A stretch of 64,000 nucleotides of DNA. It comes from Henriciella algicola (GTDB lineage: Bacteria; Pseudomonadota; Alphaproteobacteria; Caulobacterales; Hyphomonadaceae). The notes beneath the pieces were generated by a model. The model made no database searches, was not told the DNA's origin, and saw only the letters and a list, made by a program, of their open reading frames with translations. This document shows, in pieces, positions 40,435-49,247 of this stretch. The stretch is from the NCBI RefSeq assembly GCF_003576245.1, contig NZ_QWGA01000006.1, positions 1 to 64,000 on the forward strand, written 5' to 3'. The position numbers and the translations under genes were made by a program. The number at the start of each line of letters is the position of its first letter. Within the stretch, counting starts at the first letter, position 1.

Positions 40435-40601
40435 CTATCACCGTTCTCCTTCGCTTGGGGCGCGCCGCGACAGCGCACTCCCTGTTTTTCAGCGTGAATG
40501 AAGTTCTAGCCGGGAGGGACATCCGGTCTGACAAAACGGCTGGACGCCAATAACGGCGGCAGGATCGTTCGGGACACGACACCATCCGTGCACGCACGAA
40601 G
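40435..40601 (-). other. Unexplained gap between terminase and portal genes
   Basis: There is no convincing open frame, tRNA or repeat. The end next to the portal holds its ribosome site (AAGGAGAAC). It could contain a promoter or a lost small gene; no clear -35/-10 pair was read. Confidence 0.4.
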
Positions 40602-41861
40602 CTACCAAAGCTGACGAATACTGGGCTGACGTCCCGTAGCCGTCTCCAGCGTCGTGATCGCCCAGACCAGTGCATCCACCCTGTCGGGAGAGCCCTGCAT
40701 CCCGCTGCTGCCAAACTGCAGCATCTCTTCTTCCAGTTCGGCAAACTGTCCCGCATGCGACACTCGCCCACGCTCATAAAGCGCGATCACGGGTGCCGCC
40801 CGCGCTGTCTTTGAAAGCCGCGCATGCACCAGCTGGATCGGCACATCGCATCCGCCTGACCGCAAGACTGACCGGACCAGCTCGCCGCCCTGATTGGCCT
40901 CGGCAACGATCCGGCTCGCGCCCAGGCGCACCGCCAGCGTCACGGCCGCTTCAGCCCATACGGCAGGCGATTTTCCCTGAAGTGTCGCATCCTCCAGGAC
41001 CCAGAATTGAACCCCGCCGCCGGCCGCATTGGTCGCGCCTGCCGCGATCAGGCCGCAGGCGTCGGCGCTGTCCCCGATACTGACAGGCGGATCGACCGCG
41101 ACGATGATATCGCCCAGCTGCGGCGGAGGCCTGCCGGCGCGCGCGGCCAACAGCATGGCACGTGTCCAGAAAACACCGTCTTCAGCCTCGAGAAACTCTC
41201 CCTCCAGCTCCTGACGGCCCAGCCGCGTGCCGCCCATGCGCGCCTCAATGTGAGAGATGAAGGCAGGCGACAGGTACTCGGCATTGTCCCGCGTGGCGCT
41301 TCGGGTCACTGCCACACCGCCTTCACTCATCAGCTGACGGATGAGCGGCGTTCGCCGGGGCGTCGTCGTTATGACAGCGCGCGGATGCCGCCCGAGGCGC
41401 AGGCCAAGCTGCAGCATTTCGAACGTATCCTTGTCCCGTTTCCAGGCCGCGACCTCATCGCACCACGCCGCGTCAAATTGCGGGCCGCGTAGACTGTCCG
41501 GATCCTCCGACGAAAAAGCCTGCGCCACCGCGCCATTCGGCCAGACCAGCCGCCTGCGGGAGCTTTCATAGACAGGCGGCGCTTCGCCTGGCCGCGCGAT
41601 CTGGCAGAGGCCAGACACCCCGTCGATCATCGTTTCGCGCACATCATGCAGGGTCGGCCCGACCAGAGCGATGGAGCGCAGCCCGCCGAACAGCGCGCCA
41701 AAGCGCACCCATTCAGCCCCCGCCCGCGTCTTGCCAGACCCCCGCCCGCCAAGCGCCAGCCAGCTATTCCAGTCGCCAGCGGGCGCACACTGGGGGCCAC
41801 GCGCCGTCAGCACGAATGGCAGGGCTGCATCGCCCGCCAGCTCATTCACTGTATCTGTCAT
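40602..41861 (-). CDS. GTA orfg2-like large terminase subunit
   Basis: 419 residues from the ATG at 41861. The ATPase domain has Walker A LALGGRGSGKTRAGAEWVRF and the region VAQAFSSEDPDSLRGPQFDA with AWCDEVAAWK (Walker B). The C-terminal nuclease has IIVAVDPPVSIGDSADAC and VAEANQGGELVRSVLRSG. It packages DNA into particles. No small terminase (orfg1) gene is adjacent; the next gene upstream is divergent and unrelated. Confidence 0.95.
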   Translation of the reverse strand: MTDTVNELAGDAALPFVLTARGPQCAPAGDWNSWLALGGRGSGKTRAGAEWVRFGALFGGLRSIALVGPTLHDVRETMIDGVSGLCQIARPGEAPPVYESSRRRLVWPNGAVAQAFSSEDPDSLRGPQFDAAWCDEVAAWKRDKDTFEMLQLGLRLGRHPRAVITTTPRRTPLIRQLMSEGGVAVTRSATRDNAEYLSPAFISHIEARMGGTRLGRQELEGEFLEAEDGVFWTRAMLLAARAGRPPPQLGDIIVAVDPPVSIGDSADACGLIAAGATNAAGGGVQFWVLEDATLQGKSPAVWAEAAVTLAVRLGASRIVAEANQGGELVRSVLRSGGCDVPIQLVHARLSKTARAAPVIALYERGRVSHAGQFAELEEEMLQFGSSGMQGSPDRVDALVWAITTLETATGRQPSIRQLW

Positions 41862-41953
41862 CGCCCGCAGACTAGCTGCGCACACAACACGGTCGGAGAG
41901 ATTGCCGCCCCGCCCCAGCCTGCTAAGCTTGGCAGCGTGGGGAGGAAGCCAAC

Positions 41954-42109
41954 ATGTTCCTGTTCTTGCTCTGGTGGTGCGTTGACGACCACCTTGCTGC
42001 CGCGCTGGAAACGCCGGGCCTCGGCACCCTGCCGATCTGGGTCCCGCTGATCCTGTCTCTCGCGTTCAGTTTCACGCTTCAGGGCGCCGTCAAGAAACGC
42101 AAAGACTGA
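41954..42109 (+). CDS. Small membrane protein, 51 aa
   Basis: A short open frame with ATG at 41954, a perfect GGAGG 8 bases upstream, and TGA at 42107-42109. The product is MFLFLLWWCVDD at the N-terminus, then LGTLPIWVPLILSLAFSFTL (a likely membrane segment) and a basic end AVKKRKD. The frame is followed after 2 bases by the GTG of the acyltransferase gene, so the two are probably coupled. The family is unknown. Confidence 0.6.
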   Translation: MFLFLLWWCVDDHLAAALETPGLGTLPIWVPLILSLAFSFTLQGAVKKRKD

Positions 42110-42111
42110 GC

Positions 42112-42741
42112 GTGGCTGCCAAGTCGCCACTTTCGAAGGGCCGGCCCGCGCCTTCGGCTGGCTCATCTGCCGTCTCGTGGGTCTGGCGACAGGTCTGCGC
42201 CCTCATTCTCCGGGCCGGGGGCTGGAAGGTCGATGGCGACTGGCCACAGGCCGACAAGGTCGTCCTCGTCGCTGCCCCGCACACGTCGAACTGGGATGGG
42301 TTCTGGATGCTCATGGCGGCCGGATACTACCGGGTAAAGCTGCGCTGGATGGGCAAGAAATCCCTCGTCGATCACCCGCTGGGCGGCTTCATCCGCTGGC
42401 TTGGCTGCGTACCTGTCGACCGCGATGCCGCAGGTGAATTCGTCGACCAGATGGCAGACGCTTTCGACACTGCCGACCGGCTCGTCCTCGCCGTCGCGCC
42501 GGAAGGCACGCGCGCGGGCACCCCGGTCTGGAAGAGCGGCTTCTACCGCATCGCTCTTCGCGCCAAAGTGCCCCTGCTCATCACCGTTCTCGACTATGGG
42601 TCACGCACGATCGCGGTGCGCGGCCTGTTCCAGCCGACAGGCGACTACGCCGCCGATCTGCCCGCCATCCGCGCATACTACGCCGACGCGCAGGGTCGCC
42701 ACCGCGCGAAGTTCTCGATGTCGGAAGACGGCGAACCCTAG
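42112..42741 (+). CDS. PlsC-like lysophospholipid/glycerol-phosphate acyltransferase
   Basis: 209 residues with GTG start. Acyltransferase motif I is APHTSNWDGFWML (the H-X4-D catalytic pair: His, Asp), motif III is VAPEGTRAGTPVWKSGFYRI, and motif IV is VPLLITVLDYG. It transfers acyl groups to a lysophosphatidic acid or related acceptor at the inner membrane; it is smaller than PlsC proper (about 240). The HTSNWDG form is typical of a distinct small subfamily. It shares CTAG (42738-42741) with the convergent oxidoreductase stop. Confidence 0.87.
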   Translation: MAAKSPLSKGRPAPSAGSSAVSWVWRQVCALILRAGGWKVDGDWPQADKVVLVAAPHTSNWDGFWMLMAAGYYRVKLRWMGKKSLVDHPLGGFIRWLGCVPVDRDAAGEFVDQMADAFDTADRLVLAVAPEGTRAGTPVWKSGFYRIALRAKVPLLITVLDYGSRTIAVRGLFQPTGDYAADLPAIRAYYADAQGRHRAKFSMSEDGEP

Positions 42742-43757
42742 TTCGGCTCAGACACCTGCACGACCAGCTTGCCGAGGTTCTTGCCAGTGAAGAGCCGGTC
42801 CAGCGAAGATGGCGCATTCTCAAGTCCTTCGACAACATCGGTCTCGAACTTCAGCTTGCCCTCCATCAGCCAGCCCGCCATCGCCTGCATGCCTTCCGGA
42901 AAACGCTCGCTATAGTCGGTCACGATAAAGCCCTTGAGCGTCACATGCCGCATCAGCAGCATGGAGAAGTTGTATGGCCCCGGCACCGGCTCAGTCGCAT
43001 TGTAGGATGAGATCAGGCCGCAGAGCGGCATGCGCGCGAAATCATTGAGGCGCATCAGGATCGTGTCCATGATCTCGCCGCCGACATTCTCGAAGTTGAT
43101 GTCGATCCCGTTCGGGCAATGGCGGTCCAGCGCCGCGCCAACATCCTCTTTCTTGTAATTGATCGCGGCATCGAAGCCCGCGGTCTCAGTAAGCCATTTG
43201 CACTTGTCATCAGAGCCAGCAATGCCAACGACGCGGCATCCCTGAATTTTCGCAATCTGGCCAACCATGGAGCCGACAGCACCAGCAGCCGCCGACACCA
43301 CGACCGTCTCGCCCGGCTTGGGTTTACCGATATCCATCAGGCCGAAATACGCCGTCATCCCTGTCATGCCGATCGGGCCCATGAACGCTGTCAGCGGCAC
43401 GCCCGGTAGCTCTGGCAGCTTGTTGACCTCGGCACCCGGTTTCACCTGATAGAGCGACCACTGGCCAAGCCCGGTATTGACGATATCGCCTGCCTTCAGT
43501 CCGTCGAAACGGCTCTCCTCGACAACGGAGATACCGCCGCCGCGCATTGGATCGCCAATCTGGACGGGCGGCATGTACTGCTCGCGGTCTGACATCCAGA
43601 TGCGGTTGGTCGGGTCCAGCGACAGATAGATGGTCCGCAGGCACACCTCGCCATCGTTCAGATCACGCACCGGGCTTTCAACGAGGTCGAGGTCGCCCTC
43701 GCCCACATCACCTACAGGCCGCTTTTTCAGGATCCAGGTCTTGTTCATTCGTGCCAC
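42738..43757 (-). CDS. NADPH-dependent MDR oxidoreductase (leukotriene B4 12-hydroxydehydrogenase/CurA-like)
   Basis: 339 residues, zinc-independent medium-chain reductase: RTIYLSLDPTNRIWMSDREQ (substrate loop), MTGMTAYFGLMDIGKPKPGE, nucleotide motif VVSAAAGAVGSMVGQIAKIQ and ALDRHCPNGIDINFENVGGE (substrate pocket). It reduces alkenal/alkenone double bonds with NADPH in characterised members. The GTG at 43757 was chosen because GGAGGAG lies 6 bases upstream; an ATG 9 bases further in is an alternative. It lies 153 bases downstream of hslO. Confidence 0.92.
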   Translation of the reverse strand: MARMNKTWILKKRPVGDVGEGDLDLVESPVRDLNDGEVCLRTIYLSLDPTNRIWMSDREQYMPPVQIGDPMRGGGISVVEESRFDGLKAGDIVNTGLGQWSLYQVKPGAEVNKLPELPGVPLTAFMGPIGMTGMTAYFGLMDIGKPKPGETVVVSAAAGAVGSMVGQIAKIQGCRVVGIAGSDDKCKWLTETAGFDAAINYKKEDVGAALDRHCPNGIDINFENVGGEIMDTILMRLNDFARMPLCGLISSYNATEPVPGPYNFSMLLMRHVTLKGFIVTDYSERFPEGMQAMAGWLMEGKLKFETDVVEGLENAPSSLDRLFTGKNLGKLVVQVSEPN

Positions 43758-43910
43758 GGCGAGCTCCTCCAGTTTCATGCATGATCTTGGCTGCACTCTT
43801 GGCGCAGCATCTCTCTCACATGCTTGAAGCGCAGAAGGCGCGGCGAGATCAATGCTGACCTCACGGGAAGCGGCCAAAGCGGAACGCATGCCGCGTCCCG
43901 CTTGCCGTGA

Positions 43911-44879
43911 CTAGTTCGTCGCCCCGGTCACTGCATCGACAGGGATGTCGTAGTGGCGCGCGCAGAACTGGCAGTCGATGCCCAGCGTGCCGTCTTCTTC
44001 GGCCATCTCCCGCAGCGACTCGTCAGGCATGCCAGATAGCGTGTGGCGCAGCCTTTCCTCGTTGCAGGTGCAATTATCGTCCAGTGGCTCCGGCGACTGC
44101 ATCCGCACCCCGCCCTCATGGAACAGCCGGTAGAGAAGATCCTGCGCCGGCAGCTCTTCTGAGCATAGCTCATCAGCTTCCAGCGTGTTGAACAGCGCCA
44201 TCGCCTCGCGCCAGCCGTCATCAGTGTCGCCGCGCGCGTCATCGCTCGCCATTTTCTGGATCATCATGCCGCCAGCATGCCACTCACCGGCCGCGTCGCG
44301 CTTCACCGAAAGCGCAAGACAGGTCTGAACCTGCTGCGACTGATGGAAATAGTCCTCGGCGCACTCAGCCAGAGAGCCTTTCATCAGCGGTACGATGCCC
44401 TGATAGGGCTGAACGTTGCGGTTATCCTGGATGATGATCAGCGCCAGCGCACCCTGCGGCCCGAAGAGCTGCGGCATGTGTGGCTTCTCTCCGCGATTTA
44501 CCTTCTCCAGATAAGCCCAGCGTTCGGCCTCAAAGCGCGAATAGGCGCGCACACTGCCATCAGTGCTGTATTCACCGACCAGCATGGAGACCGGCCCGTC
44601 GCCTTCTGCCTGCGCCAGAATCCGGCCCTGAAACTTCATCGCCGACCCGATCAGCGTGGACAGCAGAACGGCTTCACCGAGGATTTCTCCAAGATGGTCT
44701 GGATAGGCGTGGCGCTGTAGTATTGGCGACAGGGACCGCGGCCCCATCCGTACGATCCGCCCGGTAATCGGCAGCGCATCAGAGGTAAATGCGGCCACGA
44801 AATCGTCTTGCGCTGGTGATACTGAGCTCACTTTCAGTCCTCGCTGTCTCTCGTCTTCGCGCGTCATGTGGCGGTGCAT
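43911..44879 (-). CDS. hslO: Redox-regulated chaperone Hsp33
   Basis: 322 residues. The N-terminal fold has ITGRIVRMGPRSLSPILQRH and SMLVGEYSTDGSVRAYSRFE; the linker is GRDTDDGWREAM-like. The C-terminal redox zinc site has CTCNEERL then GIDCQFCARHYDI, i.e. CXC...CXXC, all four cysteines present. Oxidation of these releases zinc and activates the holdase. Two ATGs are possible (44879 and 44867), neither with a clear ribosome site. It is divergent from the GGDEF-EAL gene. Confidence 0.93.
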   Translation of the reverse strand: MHRHMTREDERQRGLKVSSVSPAQDDFVAAFTSDALPITGRIVRMGPRSLSPILQRHAYPDHLGEILGEAVLLSTLIGSAMKFQGRILAQAEGDGPVSMLVGEYSTDGSVRAYSRFEAERWAYLEKVNRGEKPHMPQLFGPQGALALIIIQDNRNVQPYQGIVPLMKGSLAECAEDYFHQSQQVQTCLALSVKRDAAGEWHAGGMMIQKMASDDARGDTDDGWREAMALFNTLEADELCSEELPAQDLLYRLFHEGGVRMQSPEPLDDNCTCNEERLRHTLSGMPDESLREMAEEDGTLGIDCQFCARHYDIPVDAVTGATN

Positions 44880-45032
44880 ATGTCCACAGACAAGAAGGCG
44901 GTTGCAGGGCCTTGAACCTGGCCGAATGCCTCACGCCTTACCGAATTAGTTGAAATCAAACATAAGCGCGAAAGCGCAATTTAAGCTCAATTGCCTAAGC
45001 CGGACTCCCAGTAGATCAAAGAGGACGTCGCT

Positions 45033-47000
45033 GTGCTTTCGAACCTGCGTTCATTTCTGACACTTGATCCAGAACACGTCGAAGTCAACCGCGCCCGTTA
45101 TGTGGCTCTCAGCAAGCAGATACCGCTGATGTACTCCATCCTTGGTATCAACCTGCTTGGCCTGTCGCTGACACACCTCGGCGCAGCCCCGAAACTCATG
45201 ACGATCCACCTGCCTGCCGTGATGCTTGGCTTCATGACGCTGCGCAGCATCAAATACATTCGAGGCCGCGACCGGGTGCTGACCGACGCCCAGATCTTCC
45301 GCAGCCTTCGCAACACCATCCTGCTCGTCGTGCCGGTAGGTGCCATTTTCGGCGTCTGGGGCATATTCTTCCTGCCCTATGGCAATACCGGCCAGAATGC
45401 GCAGGCCATCTTCTTCAACGCCGTCTCCGTGTCTGCCTGTGCCTTCTGCCTTGTACACCTGCGGCAGGCATCCATCCTGGTGCTGGCGACGGTGACGCCG
45501 CTGACCTGTATCCTCCTCTTCTCACAAGGCTCGTTTGCCTATTCGTCCGTGGCCTTCAATCTGCTTCTGGTGTCGATTGTCCTGGGGCATATCCTGATCA
45601 ATCTTGAGCGCGACTTCGTCCAGATGGTCGAGCAGGAGATCGAGCATGGTCGCCAACGCGACAAGCTTCAGGCCCTGTCTGAGGAGAACTACCGCCTTGC
45701 CAATACAGACAGCCTGACGGCCCTGCCCAACCGCCGCCAGTTCCTGTTCGAGATCGATGAGCTCGTCGAGGAATGCCGGGAAAAGGATCGCACCTTTGTC
45801 GTCGCCCTGCTCGATCTCGATGGCTTCAAAGCGGTCAATGACGTCTTCGGGCATCCCGCCGGCGACGCCGTCCTGATTGAAACAGCAAACCGCCTGAATG
45901 CGGCCTTCGCAGACCATGATGCGACAGTCGCCCGGCTCGCTGGCGACGAGTTCGGCCTGCTGATCCGTAGCCAGCTCAGCGATGAAGAAGTGACAGCGAT
46001 TGCACGCCGCGCCTGCGAAGCGCTGCGTCAGCCCTTCGAATTTGACGATGGGTCTGCGAACCTGTCGGCCACCATTGGTCTGGCGCGCTTCCCGCACAGC
46101 GCCGACACGCGCAGCCACCTCTTCGACCGGGCCGACTATGCGCTCTACTTCGCCAAACATCACAACAAGTCCGAACCGGTCTTCTTCTCACAGGAGCATG
46201 AGCGCCTCGTCTTCGAGAATAGCGCCATTGAGCAGGGCCTGCGCCACGCAGACCTCGAAAAGGAAATGTCGGTCGAGTTCCAGCCTGTGCTCGACCTGCA
46301 CCAAGGTCATACGTCCGGGCTCGAAGCCCTTGCCCGTTGGTATTCGCCAACGCTGGGCAATGTGCGCCCGGACCGCTTCATTCAGATCGCAGAGAATGCT
46401 GGCATCATCGGCAGACTGAGCGAAGTCCTTTTCCGTAAGGCGGTCACCGAGGCGTGCCAGTGGCCGGGTGACCTGACGCTCAGCTTCAACCTTTCAGCGG
46501 TCAGCCTCAACACACCGGGCGCCGTGTCCCGCCTTCTCTCCATCGCCCGCAAGGCTGGCTTCCCGGTTTCACGACTCGTCTTCGAGATCACGGAATCTGC
46601 CGTTCTCAAGGACTTCGAAAGCGCACTCGACGTGCTGGAAGAGATCAAGGCAGCCGGTGCGCGCATTGCGATCGATGACTTCGGCACCGGCTTCTCCAGC
46701 CTTGCCTATGTCCACCGTCTGCCAATCGACGCGCTGAAGGTTGACCGCAGCTTCGTCAGGGACCTGACCCACAATCAGAAGAGCGCCAACGTACTCCGCT
46801 CGATCCTCGATCTCTGTGAGAATATGGGCCTGTCCTGCGTCGTCGAAGGTGTAGAGACGCAGGAGCAGTTCGACCTCATCAGCGATCTCGGCGCTGGCCA
46901 GATACAGGGCTTCTATTACTCGAAGCCCCTCTCTGGCGGCGACACGCATATGGTCCTGCAAATCGAGTTTCACGACCAGCTCATGTCGCTGGCCAGTTAG
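45033..47000 (+). CDS. Membrane GGDEF-EAL c-di-GMP enzyme
   Basis: 655 residues with GTG start and GAGGAC upstream. The N-terminal 200 residues hold about 5-6 membrane segments. The GGDEF domain (about 225-390) reads RLAGDEFGLLI, i.e. AGDEF, so one Gly is lost and cyclase activity is uncertain. The EAL domain (about 405-650) has LEALARW, FNLSAVSL, EITES, IDDFGTGFSSL, LKVDRSF, VVEGVE and GQIQGF, the full phosphodiesterase set. It probably lowers c-di-GMP. A GCGCGAAAGCGC palindrome (44966-44977) lies in the divergent promoter region shared with hslO. Confidence 0.92.
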   Translation: MLSNLRSFLTLDPEHVEVNRARYVALSKQIPLMYSILGINLLGLSLTHLGAAPKLMTIHLPAVMLGFMTLRSIKYIRGRDRVLTDAQIFRSLRNTILLVVPVGAIFGVWGIFFLPYGNTGQNAQAIFFNAVSVSACAFCLVHLRQASILVLATVTPLTCILLFSQGSFAYSSVAFNLLLVSIVLGHILINLERDFVQMVEQEIEHGRQRDKLQALSEENYRLANTDSLTALPNRRQFLFEIDELVEECREKDRTFVVALLDLDGFKAVNDVFGHPAGDAVLIETANRLNAAFADHDATVARLAGDEFGLLIRSQLSDEEVTAIARRACEALRQPFEFDDGSANLSATIGLARFPHSADTRSHLFDRADYALYFAKHHNKSEPVFFSQEHERLVFENSAIEQGLRHADLEKEMSVEFQPVLDLHQGHTSGLEALARWYSPTLGNVRPDRFIQIAENAGIIGRLSEVLFRKAVTEACQWPGDLTLSFNLSAVSLNTPGAVSRLLSIARKAGFPVSRLVFEITESAVLKDFESALDVLEEIKAAGARIAIDDFGTGFSSLAYVHRLPIDALKVDRSFVRDLTHNQKSANVLRSILDLCENMGLSCVVEGVETQEQFDLISDLGAGQIQGFYYSKPLSGGDTHMVLQIEFHDQLMSLAS

Positions 47001-47001
47001 A

Positions 47002-47025
47002 GCGTTTCCGACTTCGTCGGAACGC
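47002..47025. terminator. Hairpin after the GGDEF-EAL gene
   Basis: The arms TTCCGAC (47006-47012) and GTCGGAA (47016-47022) with loop TTC, plus partial GCG/CGC pairing outside, lie 1 base after the stop. No T-run follows, so it is a structural element more than a proven terminator. Confidence 0.35.
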
Positions 47026-47190
47026 GAGGGCGATCAAGGCGAGCCCGGCGCGAATGCGCCGCCCCCGCGGAGCTTCGGAGCCGATCGCGCAGCGATCATT
47101 TGATCCAGTGGATGAAATGAAGGCGGAGAAGGCCACGCCAGTGGCAGCTTCAGCGGGCCGGCGTGAGCGCAAACAAAACGACGACCGATC

Positions 47191-47203
47191 CCGCTGAAAG
47201 CGG
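47191..47203. repeat. Short palindrome CCGCT-GAA-AGCGG
   Basis: A perfect 5-bp inverted repeat with GAA loop, close after the stop of the serine hydrolase gene on the minus strand. CGGAATTGGTCTAG follows. Such strings recur between genes of related bacteria. The 215-base gap (47001-47215) otherwise holds no gene that I can support. Confidence 0.4.
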
Positions 47204-47215
47204 AATTGGTCTAGC

Positions 47216-48418
47216 CTATTTCACCCAGGCGCCCGGTGCATTCGACCGATAGCCAAGTGCCCGGTATGCCGCATCGATCAGCGACTGGCCGCGATCATTC
47301 ATCAGAAGGCCCAGGCCCATCTGTGACATCGTATAGCTGAAGGCGAGGCCGCATTCGGGGTCAGCAAAGCCGATATGGCCGCCCGCGCCGACATGACCGA
47401 ACGCTTCCCTGCCCATGATCGCAGACTGCGCCTGCGCCCCCGGCAGCGCGCGGTTGTCCATCGACTTCATGAAGCCTGACGCAAAGCGCGTTGGCACCAG
47501 AAGCGTCGCATCCCGCTGCGTCGCCGTCGACACCATCGACATCGCCGCCACACGGTCCTTTGAGACAAGCGAGCCGTCATTCACGGCAAGCGGCGTATAC
47601 ATGGCGACCTGCCCGCGCGCATTGGAAATGCCGCCAGCCCCGCCAATCTCGGCCTTGTGCGCATCCTTGTCATTGGCGCCCCAACCGCCATTGTTCAGGA
47701 AAGACAGCGCCTGAATGGAGGTCGGGTCTCCCATCAGCAGCCCGGCGAAATCCGACACCGGGTCACCCTTTTGCGGGATATAGGGCAGGATATCAGCCAT
47801 GTGCGGCTCAACGCCATCAGGCAGGCCAATCCAGAATTTTGCGCCCGTTGGGCCTGCCACTTCATCAGCAAAGAACTGCCCCAGCGACTTGCCCGAAACG
47901 CGGCGCACCAGCTCACCGACTGTCCACCCAAAATTGACCATATGATAGCCATTGCGCGTGCCCGGCTCCCACCAGGCTGGCTCATCTTCCATGCGCTTGA
48001 TCATATAGTCCCAGTCGAGAAAGCCCTTCTCTTTCACCGGCTCGCGCAGGGCCGGAATGGCGCTCTCATGGTTCAGCATCATCTGGACCGTGGTCTTTTC
48101 CTTCCCGGCCTTCGCAAACTCGGGCCAGTACTTTGAAACCGGCGCCTGCAGCTCAAGCTCGCCGCGGTCAATCAGGATATGCGCGCAGATTGCGGTCGCC
48201 GCTTTGGTGCAGGAAAAGACGATCGAGGCCGTGTCTTCGCGCCAGGCGTCGCCCGTCTTCACATCGGCAACCCCGCCCCAGAGGTCGACCAGCGTCTCAC
48301 CGCCGACACTCAGGCAGACCGATGCGCCCTTCTCGCCGCGCTCGGCGAAATTGCGCTCAAACTCTTCCCGGATTTCAGCAAACTTCGGGTCGCAATGCCC
48401 GTGAACCTGACCTGACAT
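47216..48418 (-). CDS. Class C beta-lactamase-fold serine hydrolase (EstB-like esterase)
   Basis: 400 residues. The SXXK motif is SCTK at 69-72 (IVFSCTKAATAI). The second motif is GYHMVNFGWTVGELV (Tyr-X-Asn type), and the C-terminal loop is FGHVGAGGHIGFADPE (HXG-like, in place of KTG). This combination is the family VIII esterase/beta-lactamase-like group, usually esterases or peptidases and not drug-resistance enzymes. No signal peptide is seen, so it is probably cytoplasmic. Confidence 0.87.
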   Translation of the reverse strand: MSGQVHGHCDPKFAEIREEFERNFAERGEKGASVCLSVGGETLVDLWGGVADVKTGDAWREDTASIVFSCTKAATAICAHILIDRGELELQAPVSKYWPEFAKAGKEKTTVQMMLNHESAIPALREPVKEKGFLDWDYMIKRMEDEPAWWEPGTRNGYHMVNFGWTVGELVRRVSGKSLGQFFADEVAGPTGAKFWIGLPDGVEPHMADILPYIPQKGDPVSDFAGLLMGDPTSIQALSFLNNGGWGANDKDAHKAEIGGAGGISNARGQVAMYTPLAVNDGSLVSKDRVAAMSMVSTATQRDATLLVPTRFASGFMKSMDNRALPGAQAQSAIMGREAFGHVGAGGHIGFADPECGLAFSYTMSQMGLGLLMNDRGQSLIDAAYRALGYRSNAPGAWVK

Positions 48419-48502
48419 GATGCTTGTCTCTCCCTCGTCTTTTGACGCGGATATGAAACGAGCGCAGTTGCGATATCAAGCAGAGAGATATCTGACGCAG
48501 GG

Positions 48503-49108
48503 TCAGCTGAAGAAAACGAGATAGGTCGCGAAACCGGCAAACAGCAGAAGGCCGCCGACGAGGATTTCGACATCATATTTCTTGAGCAGCTTCTCCGCGC
48601 TCTGGCCGACCAGCATGACAAGGATAGCGATGGCCAGAAACCTGATCGAACGCGACGAAGCAACGGCAGCAATGAATAGCAGGATCGGGAAGCCCGCTGC
48701 GCCGGCAGCCGCCACACCCACCTGAAACGGAAATGGCGTGACACCGATCATGAACAGCGTTGCAAACCCGTCCTCTCTCAGCTTCTGAAGCGTCGCGTCG
48801 TAGGTTTCCTGCGCACCGAACATGGAAATCATGGGCTGTAGCAGATCATCAGCCAGCGCCGCGCCCAGCCAGTAGATCAGCAGACCGCCCAGCACATTGC
48901 CGAGCAACAGCGCCAGCGCGACGAGCCAGGCCTGTTTGCGTTTCATCACCATCATCGGAATGTAGACGGGCTCCATCGGCACAACGACGAAGCTGCCTTC
49001 AAGAAAACCGACGAGAACAGCGATGGGATAGAAAAGCGGCCCCTTCGCCCAGGATGCAATTTTCGCCCGTACCGACTGGTCCGGCTGCTCTGTCAGGGTC
49101 TGCGTCAT
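48503..49108 (-). CDS. YqaA/DedA-like membrane protein
   Basis: 201 residues with 4-5 membrane segments and the VTT-domain pattern: FLEGSFVVVPMEPVYIPMMV with the acidic Glu in the first helix, LLLGNVLGGLLIYWLGAAL, and GVTPFPFQVGVAAAGAAGFP. DedA/YqaA proteins are linked to lipid scrambling and proton-dependent transport in the inner membrane. The ATG at 49108 is the likely start. Confidence 0.8.
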   Translation of the reverse strand: MTQTLTEQPDQSVRAKIASWAKGPLFYPIAVLVGFLEGSFVVVPMEPVYIPMMVMKRKQAWLVALALLLGNVLGGLLIYWLGAALADDLLQPMISMFGAQETYDATLQKLREDGFATLFMIGVTPFPFQVGVAAAGAAGFPILLFIAAVASSRSIRFLAIAILVMLVGQSAEKLLKKYDVEILVGGLLLFAGFATYLVFFS

Positions 49109-49247
49109 CCATCGCAAACGGTTCGCGTCGCTGCGATGTTCCCCGCTTTACCGCGAAACCCTCGCGCGGTCGAGCGCAGCCATATTGACGGCCTGTAGCG
49201 GCGACCTACCTGCGCAAAGGCTTAGAGGGAAGCGGGGATCGTGCATC

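Noticed and set aside
29800-41861. Active prophage
   Set aside because: No integrase, repressor, replication or lysis genes and no attachment repeats at the edges; the gene order is that of GTAs.
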